This document shows, piece by piece, positions 32,814 through 42,385 of a stretch of 64,000 nt of DNA; positions within the stretch are counted from its first letter, which is position 1, and the number at the start of each line of letters is the position of its first letter. The DNA is taken from the NCBI GenBank assembly GCA_903939115.1, contig CAJAFV010000086.1, forward strand, positions 50,655-114,654. Direction: 5' to 3'. The stretch is from an uncultured Geobacteraceae bacterium. GTDB taxonomy: Bacteria; Desulfobacterota; Desulfuromonadia; Geobacterales; Pseudopelobacteraceae. The translations under genes were made by a program, and so were the position numbers. The notes under the pieces were generated by a model that did no database searches, had not been told where the DNA came from, and worked only from the letters and a program-made list of their open reading frames with translations.

Positions 32814-33681
32814 AATTGAACGTTTGCGGCTGGCTATCCCGGATGATATCAAGCTTCAGCCGGTTCTGTCCTTTGAGGGCAATGAACGACTGCAGCGCTT
32901 TATCCGGTGAATCCATCGGAAAATCGTTCAGCCTCAGCAATACATCGCCATTTTTAATGCCGATCATTGCAAACACGCCATTCGGCTTTACCTCTGAAGC
33001 CCGGAAGCCCTCTACCTTGCCATCCTTCTGACTGGGGAGCAGGCGGGCGTCACTCATTGCCTGAGCCGGGTTATCCAGCGCGGCATTAAGCGCCCGCTGG
33101 TCAATGACAAAACTGCCGGCACCGGTACTGGTCACCCCCGGGACTGAAGGCGCTGCTCCCGGCGCTGCCTGGCCGGCCGGAGGCGATGTCGGCGGAGTCA
33201 TGGGGGTCAACAGTTCGACTCTCTTGTTATTGATGACGATGAAAGCCCTTTCCCTGGCCACCTCTGCCAAACGCCCGGCATCAAAAACCATATCTCCCAG
33301 ACGGAACACCCGCTCTTCCTGTTTTGTCATATGCCGGACCAGCGCGAAGGTTTCACGAAATGAACCTACTACCGTCCCAAGCAGCATCAGTTCTGCCGGC
33401 GCAGTAACCGGAGCAGCCGGTGCCGCCGCAGGAGCGTTTGTGATGGGGGTAAGTGCACCTGCCGTTGCCGCGCCGAATAAACCGGACGTAAGAATTGGGG
33501 AGTAAAATGAAAGGTCTTCCGTACGTGAAGCGGTTGATGACTGAGCCGCCGCCGTAGTACCACTTTTAGGCGGAAATGCTTTCCCGAGTTTAGCCGACAG
33601 GCGTTCCGTCGTTAACGCCGCCAGTAAGGCGATGATGGCGATGCCAAGAAGAATATTTACGATAGTTACGGTACGTGGCAT
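32800..33681 (-). CDS. gspC: Type II secretion protein GspC
   Basis: The 293-residue protein has one N-terminal membrane helix (IVNILLGIAIIALLAALT), an Ala/Pro-rich linker and the homology region (LLGTVVGSFRETFALVRHMTKQE). Its C-terminal PDZ-like domain reads SEVKPNGVFAMIGIKNGDVL, then LNDFPMDSPDKALQSF. GspC connects the secretin GspD to the inner-membrane platform. It overlaps the dapF stop by one base (TAATG). Confidence 0.93.
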   Translation of the reverse strand: MPRTVTIVNILLGIAIIALLAALTTERLSAKLGKAFPPKSGTTAAAQSSTASRTEDLSFYSPILTSGLFGAATAGALTPITNAPAAAPAAPVTAPAELMLLGTVVGSFRETFALVRHMTKQEERVFRLGDMVFDAGRLAEVARERAFIVINNKRVELLTPMTPPTSPPAGQAAPGAAPSVPGVTSTGAGSFVIDQRALNAALDNPAQAMSDARLLPSQKDGKVEGFRASEVKPNGVFAMIGIKNGDVLLRLNDFPMDSPDKALQSFIALKGQNRLKLDIIRDSQPQTFNYDIR

Positions 33682-34517
33682 TACAGTGTTATTTCGCCGC
33701 TAAACACTTCTACCGCCGGACCGGTCATGTAAATGCTGCCATCTTCAGCCCATTCCATTTCAAGATCGCCGCCGGAAAGATGATTGAGAATCTTTTTCTC
33801 CGTCAGACCGTTCAGGACACACGCAGCCGTCACGGCACTGGAGCCGGTGCCGCACGCGAGAGTTTCTCCTGCGCCCCGTTCCCAGGTACGCTGCCGAATT
33901 TCTGTGCGTGTGATGATCTGGATAAATTCAACGTTAGTTCTGCGTGGAAACAGTGCGTTGTTTTCAATCAGCGGCCCGTAGGTAGTCACCGGAAAATTGG
34001 CAACATCATCAACAAAAATGACACAGTGCGGGTTGCCCATTGAAGCGCAGGTTATTTTGAAGGTTTTGTCCAGAACGGTCAGCTCTTCAGCTACCACCTG
34101 CGCTCCCGGATCGCCGGTCATTGGAATTTCAGCCCGCGTCAGGCGCGGAGGACCCATGTTAACCCGTACCTTCTCAATCTTGCCACTGGGCCCCGGAACG
34201 AGCTGCAGCGTTAGAATGCCGGCGCCGGTTTCGGCAGTAATCTCTGTTTTTGCGACAATGCCGTGATCGTGAGCGTATTTTGCAACGCAGCGGATACCGT
34301 TGCCGCACATCTCGGATTCAGAGCCATCCGAGTTAAACATCCGCATCCGCACATCGGCAACCTCAGACGGCATGATCAGGATTAATCCATCAGAACCGAT
34401 GCCGAAATTCCGGTTTGAAACCTGTATTGCAGTCTGACGCGGATCGCTGACCGTCTCTTCAAAACAGTTTACATAGACGTAGTCATTACCGGCACCCTGC
34501 ATTTTGGTGAATTTCAT
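33681..34517 (-). CDS. dapF: Diaminopimelate epimerase DapF
   Basis: The 278-residue protein interconverts LL- and meso-diaminopimelate for lysine and peptidoglycan synthesis. Both catalytic cysteines are present in their conserved settings: EMCGNGIRC (about residue 72) and [10 protein letters not shown] (about 220). The opening [15 protein letters not shown] is typical. It is the first gene of an operon that continues into gspC-D-E-F. The divergent spacer to mtgA (34518-34674) includes a GGAGG...CCTCC hairpin near 34614-34650. Confidence 0.96.
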   Translation of the reverse strand: MKFTKMQGAGNDYVYVNCFEETVSDPRQTAIQVSNRNFGIGSDGLILIMPSEVADVRMRMFNSDGSESEMCGNGIRCVAKYAHDHGIVAKTEITAETGAGILTLQLVPGPSGKIEKVRVNMGPPRLTRAEIPMTGDPGAQVVAEELTVLDKTFKITCASMGNPHCVIFVDDVANFPVTTYGPLIENNALFPRRTNVEFIQIITRTEIRQRTWERGAGETLACGTGSSAVTAACVLNGLTEKKILNHLSGGDLEMEWAEDGSIYMTGPAVEVFSGEITL

Positions 34518-34674
34518 CGTACGGAATCCCCTTGTCAGCTTAAATTTTACCGCTCAACATAGCAAAAATGGAGCGGGGCAACAAGCTATTTTCGGTTAAA
34601 TAAAGGTCGCAAGGGAGGTTCGGTACACATTAACAGTTCACGAAGCCTCCATATTCTGCTAAATATACATCTGC

Positions 34675-35616
34675 GTGAAAAAACTTATCCTTTACATATT
34701 TCTGGCAACCACCTGCTATCTGGTCTATGTCGCTGTTTCGTTGACACTGATGCCGCCGGTTGCTGATCTGGCTGACAAGAAGTACAGCACCACCATACAG
34801 GTCAAGGATTGGCAGGGCGACTATCACCCCTTTGTGGTCGGGCCCAAAAACTCCTACTGGGCGCCATCAGGCCGTATTCCGCCCGAGATGAAGTGGGCTG
34901 TGATTCTGGCTGAGGACTCTAACTTTTACAAACACGAAGGTTTTGACGTCAAAGCCATAAAGAACGCCATCAAGTACGATCTGGAAAAGAAAAGCCTGAA
35001 ACGCGGGGCCTCCACTATCACCCAGCAGACCGCAAAGAACCTGTTCCTCTCTCGCGAAAAGACGATTACCCGCAAGCTGAAAGAGATCTATCTTGCGTAT
35101 CGAATGGAGCAGGAGTTGACTAAGGGGCGCATAATCGAATTTTATCTTAATGTTGTAGAGCTGGGGCCGATGGTGTACGGCATAGGGCACGCAGCACAAT
35201 ATTACTTCGGCAAACCGGTTTCAGCCCTGACACCACGCGAATGCGCTTTTCTGGCAGCGATGCTTCCCGGACCGCGACTGGCCTACAATCCCTACAAAAA
35301 CCTCGGCAAAGTACTAAAACGTTCCGACATGATCTTACGTCTGCTGCGCCAGAAAGGCGTGCTTGGCGAAACGGAGTACCAGGCCGCCCTCGCGCAGTCA
35401 CCAAATGTCGGGCGTATGCAGCTGAAGGTCGATGAGCTCATCAGTACCCCACCGCTGTTTACATCGCCGTCGTCGTCGCGGAATGAAATACAGGAGAAAC
35501 CGGACGAAGCGGAAGTGGAAAAGAAGGGAGACTCACCAGCTGTTGTAGCACCTGGATTGCGCTCCGGAGAGACGACTCCGGTACACCAAAATGAAAGCTT
35601 GAATGAAAAAAAATGA
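34675..35616 (+). CDS. mtgA: Monofunctional biosynthetic peptidoglycan transglycosylase
   Basis: A GTG-started 313-residue protein with an N-terminal membrane anchor ([19 protein letters not shown]) and a GT51 domain. The catalytic Glu lies in [13 protein letters not shown] (about 80-92) and the conserved [15 protein letters not shown] follows. No transpeptidase domain is present. It polymerises lipid II at the inner membrane. The C-terminal tail of about 70 residues is longer than in typical MtgA and looks disordered. Its stop overlaps the rlmN start (ATGA). Confidence 0.92.
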   Translation: MKKLILYIFLATTCYLVYVAVSLTLMPPVADLADKKYSTTIQVKDWQGDYHPFVVGPKNSYWAPSGRIPPEMKWAVILAEDSNFYKHEGFDVKAIKNAIKYDLEKKSLKRGASTITQQTAKNLFLSREKTITRKLKEIYLAYRMEQELTKGRIIEFYLNVVELGPMVYGIGHAAQYYFGKPVSALTPRECAFLAAMLPGPRLAYNPYKNLGKVLKRSDMILRLLRQKGVLGETEYQAALAQSPNVGRMQLKVDELISTPPLFTSPSSSRNEIQEKPDEAEVEKKGDSPAVVAPGLRSGETTPVHQNESLNEKK

Positions 35617-36815
35617 CCAAGAAAACCGACCTGAAAAACCTGACTCTGCCGGCTCTTGAACAATTTATCCAAGGGCAGGGCAAAGAACGCTTCCGCGCCC
35701 TCCAAGTATTCAAGTGGATCTATCAACAGGATATCGTCAACTTTGATGAGATGACCAACATCTCCAAAGCTCTGCGTACGGAGTTGGCCGAAACCGCTTT
35801 CATCAGCAATCTGGAAACAGAAGCGGTGGAGGAGGGGAGCGATGGCACACGTAAATATCTCTTTAACCTTGGTGACGGTCATGCGGTTGAATCTGTACTG
35901 ATCCCGATCGAGGGGCGCAATACGCTCTGTATTTCGTCTCAGGTCGGCTGTGCGATGGCGTGTGAGTTCTGCCTGACCGGGACTTTCAAGTTGACCCGCA
36001 ATCTGACCACGGCGGAGATCGTCAATCAGATTATGGCAGTAAAGCGGGATCTTGCCAGAAATCCGCCAGCCCTCACCCGGCCTTTGGCCACCCTCTCCCA
36101 GGGGGAGAGGGTAAAGGTTCCCCTTCTCCCTCTGGGAGAAGGATGGGATGAGGGGGATCTGGATGACCAGGAAGTGTCGCCGGCCTCTATCCGCAATGTC
36201 GTTCTGATGGGTATGGGTGAACCGCTCCACAACCTGGACAATGTTATCCCTGCAATCCAGATTATGATAGACGGCAACGGCCTGCAGCTCTCCAACCGCC
36301 GGGTGACCGTTTCTACCTGCGGTCTGGTGCCGGAGATGGCCCGACTGGGGCGCGAGATCCCCAATGTCAATCTGGCAGTGTCGCTGAATGCGACGACAGA
36401 CGAGTTGCGTGACCGCATCATGCCGGTAAACCGGAGTTACCCGATCAAGACCCTGCTGCAAGCCTGCCGCGAATTTCCACTTCCCGGTCGCCGCAAGGTT
36501 ACGTTTGAATATGTCATGCTCGGAGGAGTTAACGATTCGCTGGATGATGCGAAACGGCTGCTGCGGTTGATCAGCGATATTCCCAACAAGGTCAACCTGA
36601 TACCGTTTAATGAGCATGAGGGATGTGAATTCAGAGCGCCAACCCGGGCGGCTATCGACGCCTTCCACAAATATCTGATTGATCGCCATGTGACGGTCAT
36701 TACCCGTGACAGTCGAGGCGGGGATATCTCAGCAGCTTGTGGTCAGTTGAAGGGGAAGCTGGAAAAACCGAACGAATCTCACCACAGAGTCACAGAGAAC
36801 GCAGAGAAGGACTGA
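35613..36815 (+). CDS. rlmN: 23S rRNA (adenine2503-C2)/tRNA methyltransferase RlmN, with repeat-derived insertions
   Basis: The 400-residue radical SAM enzyme methylates A2503 of 23S rRNA and A37 of tRNAs. The cluster motif is C113-x3-C117-x2-C120 (CAMACEFC). Both mechanistic cysteines are present, C106 region (NTLCISSQ) and C376 (SAACGQ). Typical length is about 345-355. The excess comes from about residues 148-186, encoded by a GC-rich palindromic repeat placed between [12 protein letters not shown] and [10 protein letters not shown], and from a C-terminal tail with [11 protein letters not shown] encoded by a CACAGAG-type repeat. Both stay in frame, so the enzyme is probably still made. Confidence 0.93.
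   Translation: MTKKTDLKNLTLPALEQFIQGQGKERFRALQVFKWIYQQDIVNFDEMTNISKALRTELAETAFISNLETEAVEEGSDGTRKYLFNLGDGHAVESVLIPIEGRNTLCISSQVGCAMACEFCLTGTFKLTRNLTTAEIVNQIMAVKRDLARNPPALTRPLATLSQGERVKVPLLPLGEGWDEGDLDDQEVSPASIRNVVLMGMGEPLHNLDNVIPAIQIMIDGNGLQLSNRRVTVSTCGLVPEMARLGREIPNVNLAVSLNATTDELRDRIMPVNRSYPIKTLLQACREFPLPGRRKVTFEYVMLGGVNDSLDDAKRLLRLISDIPNKVNLIPFNEHEGCEFRAPTRAAIDAFHKYLIDRHVTVITRDSRGGDISAACGQLKGKLEKPNESHHRVTENAEKD
36070..36156. repeat. GC-rich palindromic element inside the rlmN coding region
   Basis: Two adjoining palindromes are present: 36070-36112, with CCGGCCTTTGGCC and CTCTCCC..GGGAGAGG, and 36119-36156, with CCTTCTCCC..GGGAGAAGG ending in GATGAGGGGG. They match the intergenic element at 1891-1997 in motif content. 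Translated, it gives [18 protein letters not shown] and [10 protein letters not shown], a type of peptide known from translated REP-like repeats. Confidence 0.85.
36776..36812. repeat. CACCACAGAG-type dispersed repeat at the rlmN 3' end
   Basis: TCTCACCACAGAGTCACAGA continues into GAACGCAGAGAAGG and encodes the [11 protein letters not shown] tail. This CACAGAG motif is a widespread intergenic repeat in several bacterial groups. Here it has been taken into the end of rlmN and supplies its stop region. Confidence 0.6.
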
Positions 36816-36842
36816 AGACTTTACAAGTCGGGCCGAAACGAC

Positions 36843-36884
36843 AAGACCTCCGAGGTTTTTAAAACGTCGGAGGTCTTTCTTTTT
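36843..36884 (+). terminator. Rho-independent terminator after rlmN
   Basis: AAGACCTCCGA (36843-36853) pairs fully with TCGGAGGTCTT (36867-36877), followed by TCTTTTT. It ends the mtgA-rlmN unit and lies in the convergent spacer with rhlE, which it may also serve weakly. Confidence 0.9.
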
Positions 36885-36900
36885 GAATCTTCTTACTGTT

Positions 36901-38250
36901 TTACGCCTGCGGACGCCGTGAGCGGTACTCAATCACCGGTTCGTGCCGGGTAGCCGGTGCCGTGCGTGGGGCACTTCCAGCTGGCTTTGCGGATTTGCTC
37001 CACGGTTTAGCCTGGCTATCACGCCCACCAGCAGGTTTTCCGAAGCGCCCTGCAGGGCCGCCGGGGCCGCTTTTCCGTGGGCCGCCGCTACGTCCGGCCG
37101 GTTTTCTGATGGAGGTTGACGGCTCATGTCCGGCAATCTGAAGCTCGGGCAGTTTTTTGCCGATGAAACGCTCAATGCGCTCCAGGTAGTTGCGTTCGCC
37201 AGCTGATGCGAAGGAGATGGCGATGCCATTAGCTCCAGCGCGACCGGTACGGCCGATGCGGTGGACATAATCTTCGGCAAAGCGGGGCAGGTCAAAATTG
37301 ATAACGTGGCTGATGCCGTTTACGTCGAGGCCGCGGGCAGCAACGTCAGTCGCAACCAGCAGGCGGATGCCGCCACGACGCATACGATCGATAGTCTTGT
37401 TGCGAGCCATCTGGGTCATATCGCCGTGCAGGGCAGCTGCAGGGTAGCCGTTACGGGAAAGTTCACGGGATAATTCGTCGGCATCACGCTTGGTGGCGGA
37501 AAAGATAATGGCGCGGGTCAGTTCGGAATCGCTGACGAGATGATTAAGGAGTTCTTTTTTGTGGTTCAGGTTGTCGGTAACATGCAGACGCTGTTCGATC
37601 AGTGCGTGCGATGACGTGCTGACTGCCAGCTGGATCCGCTTCGGTTCACGCATCATTTTCTCGGCCAGTCGCGCGATATCACCTTCCATAGTGGCGGTGA
37701 ACATAAGGGTCTGGCGATTTGAAGGGGTGCGTTCGACGATCTTGTTGATGTCTTCGCTGAAACCCATGTCCAGCATGCGGTCGGCTTCATCGAGAACCAG
37801 CATCTCAAGACGGTCGAGGCGTATGCTGCCGCGTTCAATGTGGTCTACCAGGCGACCCGGGGTGGCGACGATGATGTCAACCGGTGCGGAGAGCAGACGC
37901 AGTTGTTCACGATAGGGCATACCTCCCAGCAGCGTGCCGCAGCGTGGACGGATGCCGCGACCGTAGTTGCGGGCAGATTCCATGACCTGACCGGCCAGTT
38001 CGCGGGTCGGCGCAAGAACAAGAATTCGCGGCCCTTTGCCTGGCAGTGTCGATTTTCTCGTCAGGAGCTCCAAAGCCGGCAGCACGAAGGCGGCAGTCTT
38101 GCCGGTTCCGGTTTGAGCGGTGGCGATTACATCATTTCCGGCTAATACCAGCGGGATTGATTGTTCCTGAATAGGGGTTGGGGTTGTGTAACCACAGGCG
38201 GTAATTGCCGAGAGGATGGCCGGATTAAGGCCCAGTTCTTCAAACGTCAT
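36901..38250 (-). CDS. rhlE: DEAD-box RNA helicase RhlE
   Basis: From ATG 38250, with AGGAA upstream, it has 449 residues. All DEAD-box motifs are in order: TPIQEQ (Q), AQTGTGKT (I), PTRELAGQ (Ia), VLDEADRML (II), FTATM (III), ATDVAARGLDV (V) and HRIGRTGR (VI). A basic Gly/Pro/Lys-rich tail follows (about 375-449), typical of RhlE. It remodels RNA in ribosome assembly or decay. The first ATG at 38310 is rejected because the helicase starts at MTFEELGL and has its own ribosome-binding site. Confidence 0.92.
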   Translation of the reverse strand: MTFEELGLNPAILSAITACGYTTPTPIQEQSIPLVLAGNDVIATAQTGTGKTAAFVLPALELLTRKSTLPGKGPRILVLAPTRELAGQVMESARNYGRGIRPRCGTLLGGMPYREQLRLLSAPVDIIVATPGRLVDHIERGSIRLDRLEMLVLDEADRMLDMGFSEDINKIVERTPSNRQTLMFTATMEGDIARLAEKMMREPKRIQLAVSTSSHALIEQRLHVTDNLNHKKELLNHLVSDSELTRAIIFSATKRDADELSRELSRNGYPAAALHGDMTQMARNKTIDRMRRGGIRLLVATDVAARGLDVNGISHVINFDLPRFAEDYVHRIGRTGRAGANGIAISFASAGERNYLERIERFIGKKLPELQIAGHEPSTSIRKPAGRSGGPRKSGPGGPAGRFGKPAGGRDSQAKPWSKSAKPAGSAPRTAPATRHEPVIEYRSRRPQA

Positions 38251-38654
38251 GATAATTCCTTTTTCTGGGAGCGGTGTAAAGACAAAAGCGCACACGAACC
38301 GAGGAATCAAACAGATGATTCCAGGAAAGGTAAAGGCAGATGCGTGCGGGCAGACAATAAATCTTCGCCTGCCGTACGGTCTGCTTGTTTCAATCGGGAT
38401 TGAAGGTGCAGGAGGGGCAGAATGCGATGATCAAAAGAAAAATAACGGACACCATACCGCTACTTCGTGTGGTTCAACAATCCAGCACCATAAACGTTTA
38501 AAATTATAAAAGCAAGCTTTTATTTAGAGGAGAGGTGTGCCGACTGCGTATACACCTGAATAAGCGGATTTCAATCAGCCCTTGTGCATTGATACTTCAT
38601 CGTGATAACTTCAGCTTTATAGTTATTCTCATCGTAGCAGTAGAGGAGCATCAC
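38251..38654. other. Divergent promoter region between rhlE and the YhaM-like gene
   Basis: About 400 bases without a supported gene. An open frame from 38535 runs into the downstream gene but its first 40 residues show no family similarity. A near-palindrome AAAAGCAAGCTTTT lies around 38509-38522. The length leaves room for long 5' leaders, but no known riboswitch or thermosensor was recognised. Confidence 0.5.
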
Positions 38655-39743
38655 GTGTCAAAACAGTTTGTCGGAGAGATAAAAGATCGTGATTCGGTCA
38701 ATGCCGTATTTCTGGTGAAAGATAAGATTCTGGCCATGGCCAAGAACGGCAAGCCGTATATGAACCTGCGCCTGATGGACAAAAGCGGCGATATTGAAGC
38801 AAAGGTATGGGACAATACCGAAGTTCTGGACAAGAAGTTTGACAAGGATGACTTTGTCAATGTGCGTGGCAAGGCTTCGGTCTATATGAACAAAATGCAG
38901 GTCGTCATTGCTGAGATCACCAAGGTGCCGGAGGAGCAGGTCGTGCTGGCTGACTTTCTCCCGGAGTCGTCGCGTGATGCCGCTGAGATGCGTCAGGAGC
39001 TCTCTGGCATTGTTGCCGGGCTGACCAACCATCACTTGAAAGGGCTTATGGCGTCTTTTCTGGAGGATGAGCCGTTTATGACTCTGTATTGCCAGGCTCC
39101 GGCCGCCAAAGGGATGCACCACGTCTATCTGGGGGGACTGCTGGAACACTCTCTGTCATTGGTCAAACTGGTAAAGAGCATCGTCCCGCTGTATGACGGT
39201 ATCAATGAGGACCTGCTGGTTGTCGGGGCGCTGCTGCATGATGTCGGCAAGATTTACGAGATGAGTTTTGCCCGGGCCATTGATTATACCGACGCAGGTA
39301 AACTGCTGGGGCATATTACGATCGGGGTGGAACTGGTGGGCGAGAAAATCCATACAGTAGGGGGCTTTCCGCGAGAGCTGTCGCTACTGCTCAAGCATAT
39401 GCTGCTGTCACATCATGGCCAATACGAATACGGCTCACCCAAGCGCCCAAAAACGGTTGAAGCGACAATCCTCAACTATCTGGATGATATGGACTCAAAA
39501 ATCAACGGCATCCAGACCCACATCGCGAAAGAGACCGCTTCGACATCCCGCTGGACCGCGCACCACCGTCTGTATGACCGCTATTTTTTCAAGAGTAACG
39601 GGATGGGTGGCGAGAAAGAGGTTGAGTGTGTGCGGGATGAAGCCTGTCTAACGGCGCCAGTGGAGCAGGTGATACTGCGTGAGGAACGACCGGCGTTTAA
39701 TAACCAGCCTCTCAAGGGACTGGAGAAGCTGAAACTGATGTAG
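38655..39743 (+). CDS. HD-domain 3'-5' exoribonuclease YhaM family protein
   Basis: A GTG start at 38655 behind AGAGGAG gives 362 residues. An N-terminal OB-fold nucleic acid domain (about 15-95; PYMNLRLMDKSGDIEAKVWD) precedes an HD phosphohydrolase domain with MHHVYLGGLLEHSLSL, LLHDVGKIYE and HHGQYEYG metal ligands. In Bacillus YhaM this layout is a 3'-5' exoribonuclease. A start at 38535 would add an unconserved extension. It is a single-gene unit with its own terminator. Confidence 0.85.
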   Translation: MSKQFVGEIKDRDSVNAVFLVKDKILAMAKNGKPYMNLRLMDKSGDIEAKVWDNTEVLDKKFDKDDFVNVRGKASVYMNKMQVVIAEITKVPEEQVVLADFLPESSRDAAEMRQELSGIVAGLTNHHLKGLMASFLEDEPFMTLYCQAPAAKGMHHVYLGGLLEHSLSLVKLVKSIVPLYDGINEDLLVVGALLHDVGKIYEMSFARAIDYTDAGKLLGHITIGVELVGEKIHTVGGFPRELSLLLKHMLLSHHGQYEYGSPKRPKTVEATILNYLDDMDSKINGIQTHIAKETASTSRWTAHHRLYDRYFFKSNGMGGEKEVECVRDEACLTAPVEQVILREERPAFNNQPLKGLEKLKLM

Positions 39744-39755
39744 TTGGAACCATAA

Positions 39756-39805
39756 ATGCCCTAGAACGCGGACTTGACCGGTGTTCTAGGGCATCTGACT
39801 TTTTT
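39756..39805 (+). terminator. Rho-independent terminator after the YhaM-like gene
   Basis: ATGCCCTAGAAC (39756-39767) pairs with GTTCTAGGGCAT (39783-39794), followed by CTGACTTTTTTG. It also lies just past the stop of the convergent ntrC gene. Confidence 0.85.
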
Positions 39806-39812
39806 GTTCAGC

Positions 39813-41255
39813 TCAGCCTCGTTTCATTTCTATCTGTAACTCCGAGATTTTCTTCCGCAACGTGTTCCTGTTTATACCCAGAACGTCGGCTGCTTTTACC
39901 TGATTCCATCGGCATTTTTCCAGCACCAGGCGGATCAGCGGGCGCTCGACCTGCTCCAGAACCATGGCGTGAATATCCCCCTTATCAAGCGCTTCAATGC
40001 CGTTCATGCAGGCGCGCAATTTCAAATCGACCAACTCCTCAAGCGAAGTTTCCTGGGATCCGCTCTGTATGCGCTCTTGTGCCGGGAGCAGCCCCCCGAA
40101 ATCGTGTGCCGTCAGTAGTGGGTCGTTTGATAATATTACGGCTCTTTTCATGGCATTCTCCAGCTCACGCACGTTCCCGGGCCAGGAGTATGATTTTAGA
40201 AGCGCCTGCGCATCATCGGTCAACCGTTTAGGGGGGACTGACATCTCCGTACAGGAACGGGAGAGGAAGTAGTTGGCCAGATCGGTGATATCGTCACGGC
40301 GTTCACGCAGGGGAGCGAGCATGATCGGCACGACATTCAGCCGATAGTAGAGGTCTTCACGGAACTCCTTCTGTCGTACTTTTTCAATCAACGCCTGGTT
40401 TGTCGCAGCGACAATCCTGACATCCACCGGAATATTCTGATTCCCTCCGATCCTCGTGAACTCATGTTCCTGCAGAACGCGCAGAATCTTGGCCTGCAGA
40501 TCCAGCGGCATATCACCTATCTCATCCAGAAAGAGCGTGCCGTGGTTAGCCTGTTCGAACTTGCCCTGTTTCCGTTCACCTGCGCCGGTAAAGGCTCCTT
40601 TCTCGGAGCCGAACAGCTCGCTCTCTAACAGGTCACGAGGTATTGCCGCGCAGTTAATCGCAATAAACGGCTTCCCGAGACGTTCAGAGTTGAAATGGAC
40701 GGCTCGCGCCACCAGCTCCTTACCGGTGCCGGACTCCCCTTGGATTAAGACTGTGACGTCGCTTACCGCAACCTTACCGATGGTTTTGTAGACCTCCTGC
40801 ATGGCGGCTGAATTACCGACGATGTTTTTCTCGACCTGATAGCGCTCTTTCAGCTCCTGTTTGAGCGTGGTTACCTGCCCGGCAATATCACGCGCTCGGG
40901 CAACTTTTTCGATGATGGCGTCGATGACATCCAGATCGAACGGTTTGGTTATGTAGTCGTAAGCCCCGCGTTTCATCGCCTCTACCGCGTTCCTCATGCT
41001 CGCTTCAGCGGTCATGATGACCACGAGAAGATCGCTTTTCATTTCGCGGACTTTGTCCAGAAGATCAAGACCGGTGATGCCGGGCATCTTGATATCGAGG
41101 ATGGCGAGATCGTAGCAGTTGTCCTTGATCAGCTCCAGAGCATGACGTCCATCCGGGGCCAGATCCACGCTGAAACCTTTCTGTTTGAGCGCCTTTGAAA
41201 GCACCCAGCGGATACTTTCTTCATCATCAGCAACCAGTATTCTGTTAAGCGGCAT
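39813..41255 (-). CDS. ntrC: NtrC-family sigma-54 dependent response regulator
   Basis: The 480-residue activator has a receiver domain (D54 in AILDIKMPG, Lys in TKPFD), an AAA+ domain with GESGTGKE (Walker A), the sigma-54 contact loop GAFTGA and GTLFLDEIGDMP (Walker B). A Fis-type helix-turn-helix ends it (KAADVLGINRNTLRKKISEL). It activates RpoN promoters. It is encoded behind a cognate-looking kinase and dusB, the classic nifR3-ntrB-ntrC order, so a nitrogen-control role is likely. Its targets in this window are unknown, though the flgB promoter is a sigma-54 site. Confidence 0.9.
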   Translation of the reverse strand: MPLNRILVADDEESIRWVLSKALKQKGFSVDLAPDGRHALELIKDNCYDLAILDIKMPGITGLDLLDKVREMKSDLLVVIMTAEASMRNAVEAMKRGAYDYITKPFDLDVIDAIIEKVARARDIAGQVTTLKQELKERYQVEKNIVGNSAAMQEVYKTIGKVAVSDVTVLIQGESGTGKELVARAVHFNSERLGKPFIAINCAAIPRDLLESELFGSEKGAFTGAGERKQGKFEQANHGTLFLDEIGDMPLDLQAKILRVLQEHEFTRIGGNQNIPVDVRIVAATNQALIEKVRQKEFREDLYYRLNVVPIMLAPLRERRDDITDLANYFLSRSCTEMSVPPKRLTDDAQALLKSYSWPGNVRELENAMKRAVILSNDPLLTAHDFGGLLPAQERIQSGSQETSLEELVDLKLRACMNGIEALDKGDIHAMVLEQVERPLIRLVLEKCRWNQVKAADVLGINRNTLRKKISELQIEMKRG

Positions 41256-41272
41256 AGGAGTCCTCTTTCTAA

Positions 41273-42385
41273 TTATCGTACTAACGGCAGCAACACCGTA
41301 AATTTAGTTCCATGGCCAGAGTCTGATTCGGCCTTGATCATGCCGCGATGCTCAGAGACAATTTTGTGGCAGATGGTCAATCCCAAGCCGGTGCCGCCAG
41401 ATTTAGTGCTGAAGAACGGCGTCCAGATGTTCTCCAGATCTTCCGGCGGAATACCGGGGCCGTCGTCGCTTACCTCAATGGCAATCATTCGTGAATTGCG
41501 CTGATTCTGCGTCATCCGATAATCAGAAAGAATCCTGCTTGAGACCGTAAGCCGGCCATCACTTCCCATCGCATCAATTGCGTTGCAGATCAGGTTTAAA
41601 AACAGCCGGGTCAGCATCTCCTCATCTGCCATTATGTCCGGGATACTCGGATCGAAATACTGGGTAAACGCGATCTCTCGCCCTGCTGCAGCCTGTTTCT
41701 GCAGCAGGAGGATATCGCCCAGGATCCTGTGCAGATTAACCGGAGCGAGCTTGAGAGGGCGCGGTGAAGCAAGCTCCAATAACTCGCGAATAATATGGTC
41801 GATCCGCTCGGTTTCCCGAATCATGACCTGGGTATACTCAAGCATTTCGCTCTCAGGTTCAAACTCGCGTTCGAGTAATTGGGCAGCGCCTTTTATCCCC
41901 CCCAGCGGGTTTTTAACTTCGTGGGCCAGTCCGGCAGCCAGCGTTCCGAGTGTGGAAAGGCGGTCCGCCTGACGTACCGCAGCTTCCAGCTCACGAATAT
42001 AGGTGATATCCTTAAGCGTCAGAATCGCGCCGATGTTTTCACCGTTCCCCTCAACCAGCGGGTAGCAGGTAACGGCGACCGGCGTAATCCGCCCCGTTGA
42101 GCGGACAACGACATTTTCGTGGTCTGAAATAGTAATGCCGGTGCGCATGGTTTTGCCGAGCATTTCGACCAGAGTCGTCTCAAGCGAAAACAGGCTCTTG
42201 AACTCGGTACCCTGAGCCTGTTTCTGCGAAAATCCGGTAATTTCCTCTGCTGCAGGGTTGCAGAGCGTAATAACGCCGTTGCTCCCGACAACGATAACGC
42301 CGTCGCCGACACTGTCGATTACGGTGGCGTAATAGTCATCACGCTTTTTCTGATTCTGTTCTCTCTGCATCATTATCTGAAGCAT
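41273..42385 (-). CDS. ntrB: NtrB-like PAS sensor histidine kinase
   Basis: The 370-residue soluble kinase has a PAS domain (about 20-125; GVITLCNPAAEEITGF), the phosphorylation motif LAAGLAHEVKNPLGG (about 150-164) and a HATPase_c domain with NLICNAIDAM, DDGPGIPPE and GGTGLGLTICHKIV. There is no transmembrane segment. It lies 17 bases upstream of ntrC. Its start overlaps dusB by 47 bases if the first ATG is used; ATG 42373 (fifth codon) is an alternative. Confidence 0.9.
   Translation of the reverse strand: MLQIMMQREQNQKKRDDYYATVIDSVGDGVIVVGSNGVITLCNPAAEEITGFSQKQAQGTEFKSLFSLETTLVEMLGKTMRTGITISDHENVVVRSTGRITPVAVTCYPLVEGNGENIGAILTLKDITYIRELEAAVRQADRLSTLGTLAAGLAHEVKNPLGGIKGAAQLLEREFEPESEMLEYTQVMIRETERIDHIIRELLELASPRPLKLAPVNLHRILGDILLLQKQAAAGREIAFTQYFDPSIPDIMADEEMLTRLFLNLICNAIDAMGSDGRLTVSSRILSDYRMTQNQRNSRMIAIEVSDDGPGIPPEDLENIWTPFFSTKSGGTGLGLTICHKIVSEHRGMIKAESDSGHGTKFTVLLPLVR

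Noticed and set aside
35292..36689. A 465-codon open frame antisense to mtgA and rlmN
   Set aside because: It lies opposite two well-supported genes and shows no family motif.
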